Below are positions 1 through 5,970 of a DNA stretch of 11,234 nucleotides, piece by piece. Under the pieces are notes generated by a model. That model was not told the origin of the DNA and made no database searches. It was given only the letters and a program-made list of their open reading frames with translations. Position numbers and translations under genes: made by a program. The stretch is from the NCBI GenBank assembly GCA_039029535.1, contig JBCCFW010000219.1, forward strand, positions 1-11,234, written 5' to 3'. Position 1 is the first letter of the stretch, and every line of letters starts with the position of its first letter. Source of the DNA: JBCCFW01 sp039029535. Lineage in GTDB: Bacteria > Acidobacteriota > JBCCFW01.

Positions 1-237
1 CGACACGCCGTGAAATGGGGCGAACTGATCGAGGGCGATATCCGCAATGAAAGCGAGATTCGCGCGGCCCTGGAGAAAACACGTCCTGACGCCGTCATGC
101 ATTTCGCCGCGAATATCGAGGTCGGCGAAGGTGAAAAAGCCCCCGGCGCCTTTTACGAAAACAATGTCGCTGGCACGCTCAATGTTGTGCGCGCCATGTT
201 GGATCTCGGGCTACAAAACTTCATCTTCTCCTCGACC
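1..237 (+). other. galE: Internal fragment of a GalE-like NAD-dependent epimerase (extended SDR)
   Basis: The translation shows EGDIRNESEI, PDAVMHFAA, a VGE...P...Y.NNV.GTLN segment and NFIFSST, which follow the order of E. coli GalE from its 'EGDIRN' strand to the strand before its catalytic Ser. The Gly-rich NAD motif would lie left of the window. The catalytic YxxxK and the sugar-binding half are absent because the frame switches to thioredoxin. Codon use is unlike the rest of the window: all three Lys codons are AAA, five of nine Glu are GAA and four of six Asn are AAT, whereas the following 253 codons contain one AAA and no GAA. This segment probably comes from a different genome or a distant locus. 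Confidence 0.8.
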
Positions 238-999
238 TGCAAGCACTGTCAGACCGACGTGCCCCAGCTCGTCGAGTTCGAGAAGACCCATGCCGACGCC
301 TACGACATCATCGGCATCACCAAGATCAAGAACGACCGCCACCGCAAGGTCTCGACCAAGTACTTCAAGGACCAGGGCATCGAGTTCCCCATCCTCGAGG
401 ACGCCGGCCGGGTCAGCGAGCTGCTCAAGGTCACCTCGACCCCGACCACCCTCTACGTCGCCCCCGAGGGGATGGTGGTCAAGGCCACGTACTACCAGCA
501 CCGCGAGCTCGAGAAGGACTACCTGTCCTACCTCCCGCAGCTCCGGGGCGCACCCGCGCCGCCGCCGTCCCCGCGCAAGAAGGGCTGGCACTTCCCGCTC
601 AAGGTCAAGGACGCCAAGGGCGAGGTCGTCGACCTGGCCCGCTCGGAGGGCAAGCCGACCCTCATCCACTTCTGGGCGACCTGGTGCGGCCCCTGCGTCA
701 AGGAGCTCCCCGAGTTCATGGAGCGGGTCCCCGAGCTCGAGAAGGAGGGGGACGTCTACCTCATCACCGTGGAGGACGACCCCGCCGCCGTCGCGAAGTA
801 CGAGAAGAAATCCGGGCTCAGCCTGGGCTCCTACCTCTCGCCCCACGAGGGTCTCGCCGAGAACCTCGACTTCTCGCGCTCGGTTCCCCGGACTTACGTC
901 CTCGACGGCAACGGAAACGTGACACGCCTCCTGCGTGGCTCCTACGACTGGAAGGACCCCCACCGCTTCGCCAACATCCTCAACCGGATGAGCAAGTAA
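1..999 (+). CDS. Chimeric frame: GalE epimerase fragment joined to tandem-thioredoxin (TlpA-like) protein, 5' partial
   Basis: The frame is open from base 1 (332 codons, stop TAA), so the true start lies outside the window. The GTG at base 10 is an internal Val of the epimerase part, not a start. Codons 1-79 match the middle of a UDP-glucose 4-epimerase. From codon 80 the protein is two thioredoxin folds. The first has a CKHC redox motif (C80, C83) and a cis-Pro in TSTPTT (P148). A Pro-rich linker (about codons 181-194) follows, then a second TlpA-like domain with WATWCGPC (C229, C232) and a cis-Pro in SVPRTYV (P296). Such proteins normally work outside the cytoplasm in thiol-disulfide exchange, but the N-terminus that would show a signal peptide is replaced here. 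The natural thioredoxin gene probably began well upstream with a strand ending in a (W)ASTCKHC-type motif. The thioredoxin identity is secure; the fusion is probably not biological. Confidence 0.85.
   Translation, partial: RHAVKWGELIEGDIRNESEIRAALEKTRPDAVMHFAANIEVGEGEKAPGAFYENNVAGTLNVVRAMLDLGLQNFIFSSTCKHCQTDVPQLVEFEKTHADAYDIIGITKIKNDRHRKVSTKYFKDQGIEFPILEDAGRVSELLKVTSTPTTLYVAPEGMVVKATYYQHRELEKDYLSYLPQLRGAPAPPPSPRKKGWHFPLKVKDAKGEVVDLARSEGKPTLIHFWATWCGPCVKELPEFMERVPELEKEGDVYLITVEDDPAAVAKYEKKSGLSLGSYLSPHEGLAENLDFSRSVPRTYVLDGNGNVTRLLRGSYDWKDPHRFANILNRMSK
226..240 (+). other. Junction between the epimerase and thioredoxin sequences
   Basis: The join falls in the bases reading ttctcctcgacctgc. GalE proteins read FSST(C/S)A at this point, and TlpA-like proteins can read (F)WASTCxxC. 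The two parents could therefore share about 9-12 identical bases (tcctcgacctgc). Codon style, base composition and protein family all change here. The shared run is inferred from family sequence, since neither parent is visible. Confidence 0.6.
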
Positions 1000-1020
1000 C
1001 GGGTGTCCCCTCCCCGTCCC

Positions 1021-1046
1021 GAGGCGTCCGGTCGGGCGGACGCCTC
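1021..1046 (+). terminator. GC-rich hairpin after the thioredoxin gene, terminator candidate
   Basis: gaggcgtccg (1021-1030) and cggacgcctc (1037-1046) form a perfect 10-bp stem with a 6-base loop, 21 bases past the TAA stop. No T-run follows (cgtcccgaatt), so it is not a textbook intrinsic terminator. It sits just before the promoter candidate of the next operon, where a transcription boundary is expected. Confidence 0.55.
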
Positions 1047-1072
1047 CGTCCCGAATTGGGGCGGCCCATGTC

Positions 1073-1101
1073 TTGACGGCTCCTGGGGCCGAGACTACCC
1101 T
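1073..1101 (+). promoter_or_regulatory. Sigma70-type promoter candidate for dppDF
   Basis: TTGACG (1073-1078) matches five of six bases of the -35 consensus. It is separated by 17 bases from TACCCT (1096-1101), which keeps the TA...T of a -10 box. Transcription would start near 1108, giving a leader of about 50 bases before the ATG at 1160. The position after a hairpin and before a new operon supports the call. The -10 box alone is weak. Confidence 0.5.
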
Positions 1102-1159
1102 TCAGCACTTCTCTGAAAGCTCCAAGTCCAGGCTCATCAGCAGCTTGGGAGCCCCCGGC

Positions 1160-2170
1160 ATGGCGCCCATACTCGACGTCCGTCACCTGCAAACCCACTT
1201 CCACACGGAGGACGGCGTCGTTCGCGCCGTCGACGACGTGTCCTTCACCGTCGAGGCCGGCGAGACCGTCGCGCTGGTCGGCGAGTCGGGCTGCGGCAAG
1301 AGCGTCACCGCCCTCTCGGTGATGCGGCTCGTCTCCCCTCCCGGTCGCATCGTGTCGGGCGAGATCCTCTTCGACGGCACCGACCTCGTCGGTCTCCCCG
1401 AAGAGGACATGCGGAGGATTCGCGGCAACGACATCGCGATGATCTTCCAGGAGCCGATGACCTCGCTGAACCCGGTGTTCACCGTCGGGGATCAGATCGC
1501 CGAGGCCATCACCCTCCATCAGGGTCTCCCTCGCGCTCAGGCGATGGACGAAGCCGCGCGGATGCTCGACAAGGTCGCCATCCCCGACGCCACCAAGCGC
1601 GTCCGCGACTACCCGCACCAGATGAGCGGCGGCATGCGTCAGCGCGTGATGATCGCGATGGCCCTGTCCTGCAACCCGAAGCTGCTCATCGCGGATGAGC
1701 CCACCACCGCCCTGGACGTGACCATCCAGGCGCAGATCCTCGACATCCTCAACCGGCTCCAGGAGGAGTACCAGTTGTCGGTGCTGATGATCACCCACGA
1801 CCTGGGCGTCGTCGCCGAGACCTGCCGACGGGTCGTCGTCATGTACACGGGCCGGGTCGTCGAGGAAGCGCCGGTCGAGCAGCTCTTCGCGACGCCGAAG
1901 CATCCCTACACTCAGGGCCTCCTCCGGTCGATCCCGAAGCCCTTCACCGAGGAGCTCTCGTCCGAGACCCGCCTCCCGACCATCGACGGCAACGTGCCCG
2001 ACCTGCGCGAGCTGCCTCCTGGCTGCAAGTTCGAGCCCCGCTGCGGTGACAGTGAGGAGCGCTGCCTCAACGACGAACCACCGGAATTCCATGCCTCCGA
2101 CGGCGCGTGCCGTTCGCGCTGCTGGCTGCAGGAGTCCGAAGACGGCACCCCCACGGAGAAAGCATCATGA
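1160..2170 (+). CDS. dppD: Di/oligopeptide ABC transporter ATP-binding protein, DppD/OppD type
   Basis: A cytoplasmic ATPase of 336 residues that would power peptide import through a DppBC/OppBC-type permease. The ABC motifs are complete: Walker A GESGCGKS (41-48), Q-loop Q97 in IFQEPMTSLNP, signature MSGGMRQR (155-162), Walker B LLIADEPTTALD (175-186) and switch His H213. The C-terminus is the oligopeptide-transporter extension (HPYTQGLL, then PPGCKFEPRC), with cysteines 289, 295 and 302 and a further pair, C317 and C321. Related DppD proteins are known to bind an iron-sulfur cluster through such cysteines. I chose the ATG at 1160 because gggag (1147-1151) lies 8 bases before it and the conserved fold starts at once (PILDVRHLQTHF). 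A longer frame from 1073 would add 29 unconserved residues and would start in the promoter. The gene overlaps dppF by ATGA. OppD versus DppD cannot be separated from sequence alone. Confidence 0.93.
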   Translation: MAPILDVRHLQTHFHTEDGVVRAVDDVSFTVEAGETVALVGESGCGKSVTALSVMRLVSPPGRIVSGEILFDGTDLVGLPEEDMRRIRGNDIAMIFQEPMTSLNPVFTVGDQIAEAITLHQGLPRAQAMDEAARMLDKVAIPDATKRVRDYPHQMSGGMRQRVMIAMALSCNPKLLIADEPTTALDVTIQAQILDILNRLQEEYQLSVLMITHDLGVVAETCRRVVVMYTGRVVEEAPVEQLFATPKHPYTQGLLRSIPKPFTEELSSETRLPTIDGNVPDLRELPPGCKFEPRCGDSEERCLNDEPPEFHASDGACRSRCWLQESEDGTPTEKAS

Positions 2171-3264
2171 GCACTGCATCGGCACCCTCGCCCGAGAGTC
2201 GGCCCCTGCTGCGCGTGCGGGACCTCAAGAAGTACTTCCCCATCAAGAAGGGCGTCCTGTCTCGCGTGGTGGGTCACGTCAAGGCCGTCGACGGCGTCGA
2301 CATCGACATCCTGCCCGGCGAGACCCTCGGCCTGGTCGGCGAGTCCGGCTCCGGCAAGACGACGGTCGGCCGCTGCATCCTCCGGCTCATCGAGCCGACC
2401 GAGGGTGAGGTCCACTTCGACAGCCGCGGGCTGGACGCCGAGCTCCAGGGCGAGGCCGACTCCGACGGCTACGTCGACGTCCGGCCGCTGGGCCGCAAGC
2501 CGCTGCGCAGCCTGCGCCGCGACATGCAGATCATCTTCCAGGACCCCTTCGCCTCCCTGAACCCGCGGATGACCGTCGGCGCCATCATCGGTGAGCCGCT
2601 GACCATCCACGGTCTCGCCAGCGGCAAGGAGAAGGAAGAGCGGGTGGCCCACCTGCTCCAGACCGTCGGTCTCGACCCGCGCTACGCCGAGCGCTACCCA
2701 CACGAGTTCTCCGGCGGTCAGCGTCAGCGCATCGGCGTCGCCCGCGCCCTGGCGCTCGAGCCCAAGTTCATCGTCGCCGACGAGCCGGTCTCGGCCCTGG
2801 ACGTGTCCGTCCAGGCGCAGGTCGTGAACCTCCTCCAGGATCTCCAGGAGCGGCTGGGGCTCACCTACCTCTTCATCGCCCACGACCTGGCGGTGGTCGA
2901 GCACATCAGCGACCGCGTGGCCGTGATGTACCTCGGGCGCGTGGTCGAGGTGGCTCCCGCCAAGACCCTGGCCCATGAGCCGCTGCACCCCTACAGCATC
3001 GCCCTGCTGTCGGCGGTCCCGATCGCGGATCCGACCGCTCCGAAGGACCGCATCATCCTCAAGGGCGACATCCCGACGCCGATCAATCCGCCCAGCGGGT
3101 GTCGGTTCCGGACGCGCTGCCCCCACGCCCACGACCGCTGCGCGGCCGAGGTACCGCCTCTCGAGGAGGTCCGGCCGGGCCACTGGGCCGCCTGCCACCT
3201 CATCGAGAACGGGCAGCTCCCCGATGAGGTCCTCGCCACCCGCCGTGGTAGCGGCGGAGCCTGA
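2167..3264 (+). CDS. dppF: Di/oligopeptide ABC transporter ATP-binding protein, DppF/OppF type
   Basis: The second ATPase of the same importer (365 residues), expected to pair with DppD as a heterodimer on the cytoplasmic face of the permease. Motifs are Walker A GESGSGKT (58-65), Q-loop Q125 (IFQDPFASLNP), signature FSGGQRQR (181-188), Walker B FIVADEPVSALD (201-212) and switch His H239. The DppF/OppF-style N-terminus is clear (LLRVRDLKKYFPIKKG). The C-terminal extension again has cysteines (C312, C318, C325, C343) in the arrangement seen in DppD. The ATG at 2167 overlaps the dppD stop and has ggag (2155-2158) 8 bases upstream, so translation is probably coupled. Residues about 86-110 form an acidic insertion between Walker A and the Q-loop, longer than in E. 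coli DppF. No permease or binding protein gene lies on either side. Confidence 0.93.
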   Translation: MSTASAPSPESRPLLRVRDLKKYFPIKKGVLSRVVGHVKAVDGVDIDILPGETLGLVGESGSGKTTVGRCILRLIEPTEGEVHFDSRGLDAELQGEADSDGYVDVRPLGRKPLRSLRRDMQIIFQDPFASLNPRMTVGAIIGEPLTIHGLASGKEKEERVAHLLQTVGLDPRYAERYPHEFSGGQRQRIGVARALALEPKFIVADEPVSALDVSVQAQVVNLLQDLQERLGLTYLFIAHDLAVVEHISDRVAVMYLGRVVEVAPAKTLAHEPLHPYSIALLSAVPIADPTAPKDRIILKGDIPTPINPPSGCRFRTRCPHAHDRCAAEVPPLEEVRPGHWAACHLIENGQLPDEVLATRRGSGGA

Positions 3265-3330
3265 ACTTCGACCCCGTGCAACTGCCAGGGCTCCAGCGTC
3301 GTAACGGGTGGAGTCCTGACACGTCCTTCG

Positions 3331-3360
3331 CTGAGGCGGGCCTTCCACGGCCCCGCTCAG
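3331..3360 (+). promoter_or_regulatory. Imperfect hairpin just before the tolC-family ribosome site
   Basis: ctgaggcgggcc (3331-3342) and ggccccgctcag (3349-3360) pair as 5 bp, a 2x2 mismatch and 5 bp, around a 6-base loop. It lies between dppF and the next gene. Its last two bases are the first two of the Shine-Dalgarno sequence AGGGAG (3359-3364). It could terminate part of the dppDF transcript or modulate access to the ribosome site; the sequence does not say which. Confidence 0.35.
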
Positions 3361-3364
3361 GGAG
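3359..3364 (+). promoter_or_regulatory. Shine-Dalgarno site that fixes the GTG start at 3372
   Basis: AGGGAG is 7 bases upstream of the GTG at 3372, directly before a clear signal peptide. An alternative GTG at 3276 would put 32 extra residues in front of the signal peptide. Confidence 0.6.
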
Positions 3365-3371
3365 CGCGCTC

Positions 3372-5072
3372 GTGAACCCCATCGTCCAGCTTCGTCGTCT
3401 CCCCCGCCTCGCACGGCTCGGTCTCGTCTCCGGCCTCGTGGCGTGCCTGCTCGCTCCCGCCGCCGGAGCCACTCGCATCGTGAAGGCTCCGGCGCCGCCG
3501 CCGAAGCTCCCCGACCTGCGAGCGGCGACCCAGCGCCAGGAGGTTCACCTCACCCTGGCCGCCGTCATCGAGCAGGTCCTCGCGGGCAACTTCGACGTGC
3601 AGGTCGCCGACAACGAGATCGTCCGGCGCACCTCGCAGATCACGGGTGCCCGAGCGGCCTTCGACCCGACGATCAACGCCGACATCCAGCACCGCTGGGC
3701 GGTCCAGCCCGAGGTCAACCAGACCCAGGCCGCCGCCGACGGTGGCGCCACCTCCACGGTGGTCAACCCCTGGTCGGTGACCCTGGCTCAGCGGCTCATC
3801 ACCGGCGCGAACTACCGGTTCACCCTCTCCGGTCAGCGGCAGGAGACCAACGCCGCCTTCGTCGGCCTGTCGCCGAACTACTCCGTCAACGCCACCTTGA
3901 CCTTCACGCAGCCCCTGCTCGAGGGCTTCGGCCGCGACGCCAACCTCCGCGCGCTCCGCACCGCGAAGAACGACGCGCTCTCCGCCCACGGCGACCGGGT
4001 GATCCAGGTCCGCGAGTCGATCAAGCAGACGGTCGACGCCTACTGGGACCTCGTCTTCACGCTCGAGGACCTGAACGTCAAGGAGCAGGCCCTGCGGCTG
4101 GCGATGGAGCTCGAGGCCAAGAACCGCATCATGGTGGACGTCGGCACGATGGCGCCGCTCGAGGTGCTCCAGGCGCAGTCCGAGGTCGCCGAGCGTCAGC
4201 GCGCGATCATCGCCGGACGCGCCGCCATCCGGGCCGCCGAGGATGCTCTCCGTCGTCTCATGGGTCTCCCCATGAACTCGCCGTTGTGGGACCGGGCCCT
4301 CCGCCCGTCCGAGCGCCCTTCCTTTTCGGACGGCCGACTCGAGCTCGCCGAGGCCCTCGCCCTCGGCATGGAGAACCGCCGGGAGCTCAGCAATGCTGCG
4401 CGCACCGTCGACAACGCCGAGCTCGCCTTGGCCGCTGCTGCCGACACCCTCAAGCCTCAGCTCGATGTCGTCGCCACGCTGGGAACCGCCGGCCTGGCAG
4501 GTGACATCAACGACAACCCGCTGACCCCCGAGATCGAGATCCTCCGGCAGAACTACGTCGAGGCCTTCGAGCAGATCGGCGACCGCGACTTCAACAACTG
4601 GAGCGTGGCGCTCAACTTCTCGCACCCGCTGCGCAACCGAGCGGCGCGGGTCGAGCACCTCATCGCCCGTCTCAACCTCGAGGATGCCCGCATCGGTCTC
4701 GACCGCCAGCGTCAGACGGTGGTCCTGGAGGTGAGGGACGCCGTCCGCAACCTCGACACGGCGCGCGAGCAGATCGCCGCCGCCCGGGTCGCCCGCGAGC
4801 TCCAGCAGCGCAAGCTCGACGCCGAGATCAGCCGCTTCGACAACGGCCTCTCGACCAACTTCGAGGTCCTTCAGTTCCAGACCGACCTCACCGCGTCCGA
4901 GTCGGCCGAGCTCCAGGCCATCATCGACCACGCCAAGGCGCGCTCGGCCCTCGGCCGCGCGACGGGCACCCTCGTCGACGACCTGGCTCCGAACCTCGCG
5001 CCAGCCCCGCTCGACCCGTTCCCGACCCGCAAGGAGCGGCGGCAGCGGAAGGCGGAGGCCTCCGGCTCGTGA
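3372..5072 (+). CDS. TolC-family outer-membrane efflux channel protein
   Basis: A 566-residue outer-membrane factor that would form the trimeric exit duct of a tripartite exporter. A signal peptide occupies about residues 1-33 (basic LRRLPRLARLG, then a hydrophobic stretch ending APAAGA), followed by a Pro-rich linker (39-48). Two TolC repeats are visible. The first starts LTLAAVIEQVLAGNF (60-74) and includes FTQPLLEGFGRDANLR (178-193) and the helical VGTMAPLEVLQAQSEV (257-272). The second starts LELAEALALGMENRREL (323-339) and includes FSHPLRNRAAR (416-426) and FDNGLSTNFEVLQFQTDL (489-506). The length is somewhat above E. coli TolC, with a basic charged tail (KERRQRK). The gene overlaps the following ABC ATPase by GTGA, which links the two functionally. 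No periplasmic adaptor gene is adjacent. The family is certain; the exported substrate is unknown. Confidence 0.93.
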   Translation: MNPIVQLRRLPRLARLGLVSGLVACLLAPAAGATRIVKAPAPPPKLPDLRAATQRQEVHLTLAAVIEQVLAGNFDVQVADNEIVRRTSQITGARAAFDPTINADIQHRWAVQPEVNQTQAAADGGATSTVVNPWSVTLAQRLITGANYRFTLSGQRQETNAAFVGLSPNYSVNATLTFTQPLLEGFGRDANLRALRTAKNDALSAHGDRVIQVRESIKQTVDAYWDLVFTLEDLNVKEQALRLAMELEAKNRIMVDVGTMAPLEVLQAQSEVAERQRAIIAGRAAIRAAEDALRRLMGLPMNSPLWDRALRPSERPSFSDGRLELAEALALGMENRRELSNAARTVDNAELALAAAADTLKPQLDVVATLGTAGLAGDINDNPLTPEIEILRQNYVEAFEQIGDRDFNNWSVALNFSHPLRNRAARVEHLIARLNLEDARIGLDRQRQTVVLEVRDAVRNLDTAREQIAAARVARELQQRKLDAEISRFDNGLSTNFEVLQFQTDLTASESAELQAIIDHAKARSALGRATGTLVDDLAPNLAPAPLDPFPTRKERRQRKAEASGS

Positions 5073-5809
5073 GCCGCGCCGCCGCCAAGAAGGACGGCGG
5101 TCGTCCGCCGGTGGTCCTGGCGGAGAACCTCACCAAGCACTACACCATCGGCCCGGAGACCGTCCGCGCCCTCGACGGCGTCGACCTCTGCATCGAGGCC
5201 GGTGAGCACGTCGCGATCATCGGGCCCTCGGGCTCCGGCAAGTCCACGCTCATGAACCTCGTGGGCTGTCTCGACACGCCGACCGGCGGCGAGCTGACCA
5301 TGTCGGGCCGCCCGGTGACCTCCCTGGACGACGACGGTCTGGCCGCCCTCCGCAACGAGGAGATCGGCTTCGTCTTTCAGTCCTTCCACCTCCTGCCGCG
5401 GGCCGACGCCCTCGAGAACGTCGCCCTCCCCCTCCTCTACGCCCGTCTCCCTGACTCCGAGCGGAAGGACCGGGCCCAGGAGGCCCTGGAGGCCGTGGGC
5501 CTCGGCGACCGGACGAAGCACCTGCCGACCCAGCTCTCCGGCGGCCAGCGTCAGCGCGTGGCCATCGCCCGGGCTCTGGTCAACCGGCCCTCCCTCCTCC
5601 TGGCCGACGAGCCCACCGGCGCTCTCGACAGCAAGACGGGCGCCGAGATCCTCGATCTCTTCGACCGCCTGGTCGAGAACGGGCACACCATCGTCATCGT
5701 GACCCACGAGGACGCAGTGGCCCGTCGCGCCCCCCGAGTCGTGTCGATTCGGGACGGCCTGATCCACCAGGACCTGCGTCAGGAGCCCGTCGCCGAAACC
5801 TCTCATTGA
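5069..5809 (+). CDS. ABC transporter ATP-binding protein, MacB/LolD family
   Basis: A 246-residue cytoplasmic ATPase of the class that drives MacB, LolCDE or FtsEX-like (mechanotransmission) complexes. Motifs are Walker A GPSGSGKS (52-59), Q-loop Q104 (FVFQSFHLLPRADALENV, typical of this family), signature LSGGQRQR (156-163), Walker B LLLADEPTGALD (176-187, with the family's PTGALDSKTG) and switch His H213 (VTHE). The start is GTG at 5069, overlapping the TolC-family stop, with ggagg (5054-5058) 10 bases upstream. The overlap with a TolC gene favours an MacAB-TolC-like exporter over lipoprotein sorting, but the partner permease and adaptor are not in the window, so macB and lolD stay undecided. 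A promoter candidate for another operon follows the stop, so this gene seems to end its own operon. Confidence 0.92.
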   Translation: MSRAAAKKDGGRPPVVLAENLTKHYTIGPETVRALDGVDLCIEAGEHVAIIGPSGSGKSTLMNLVGCLDTPTGGELTMSGRPVTSLDDDGLAALRNEEIGFVFQSFHLLPRADALENVALPLLYARLPDSERKDRAQEALEAVGLGDRTKHLPTQLSGGQRQRVAIARALVNRPSLLLADEPTGALDSKTGAEILDLFDRLVENGHTIVIVTHEDAVARRAPRVVSIRDGLIHQDLRQEPVAETSH

Positions 5810-5869
5810 GGCCTGGCCAGGACTGCGCTCAGGGGCGATGAGATGAACCACGGAAGGCTCTTGGCGCCG

Positions 5870-5899
5870 TGGACACCCTCTCGACCCCCCTGTTAAGAT
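5870..5899 (+). promoter_or_regulatory. Sigma70-type promoter candidate for the envelope operon
   Basis: TGGACA (5870-5875) matches five of six bases of the -35 box and TAAGAT (5894-5899) four of six of the -10 box, 18 bases apart. This is one of the few A/T-rich spots in the area. Transcription would start near 5906, about 65 bases before the ATG at 5971. A short inverted repeat, ccacgg (5848-5853) and ccgtgg (5867-5872), overlaps the -35 box and could be a regulator site, but is too short to call. Confidence 0.5.
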
Positions 5900-5970
5900 G
5901 GCGGCACTTGCATGCTGAAATGGCAAGAGTCGCGCACGGTGCCCAGTGCCTGCCGTGCTCGGAGTCCGTC

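Noticed and set aside
1..999. A genuine bifunctional epimerase-thioredoxin enzyme
   Set aside because: The epimerase lacks its catalytic half, the thioredoxin lacks its N-terminus, and codon use changes exactly at the join.
1073..1159. Upstream start for dppD
   Set aside because: It would begin on the TTG of the -35 box and add 29 residues with no similarity to the family; the ATG at 1160 has a ribosome site.
2107..2166. Upstream start for dppF giving 20 extra residues
   Set aside because: The ATG at 2167 overlaps the dppD stop, has a good ribosome site and begins the family's normal N-terminus.
3357..4931. Long minus-strand frame opposite the TolC-family gene
   Set aside because: Its composition is that of an antisense shadow of GC-rich coding DNA (Val, Leu, Gly, Arg, Asp rich), with no recognisable motif. 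The + strand gene is certain.
5812..5821. cctggccagg palindrome as terminator of the ABC ATPase gene
   Set aside because: It has no loop and no following T-run, so it cannot be called as a hairpin terminator.
5899..5912. Sigma54-like motif (TGG ... TTGCA)
   Set aside because: Only 8 bases separate the GG and GC where the -24/-12 promoter needs 10.
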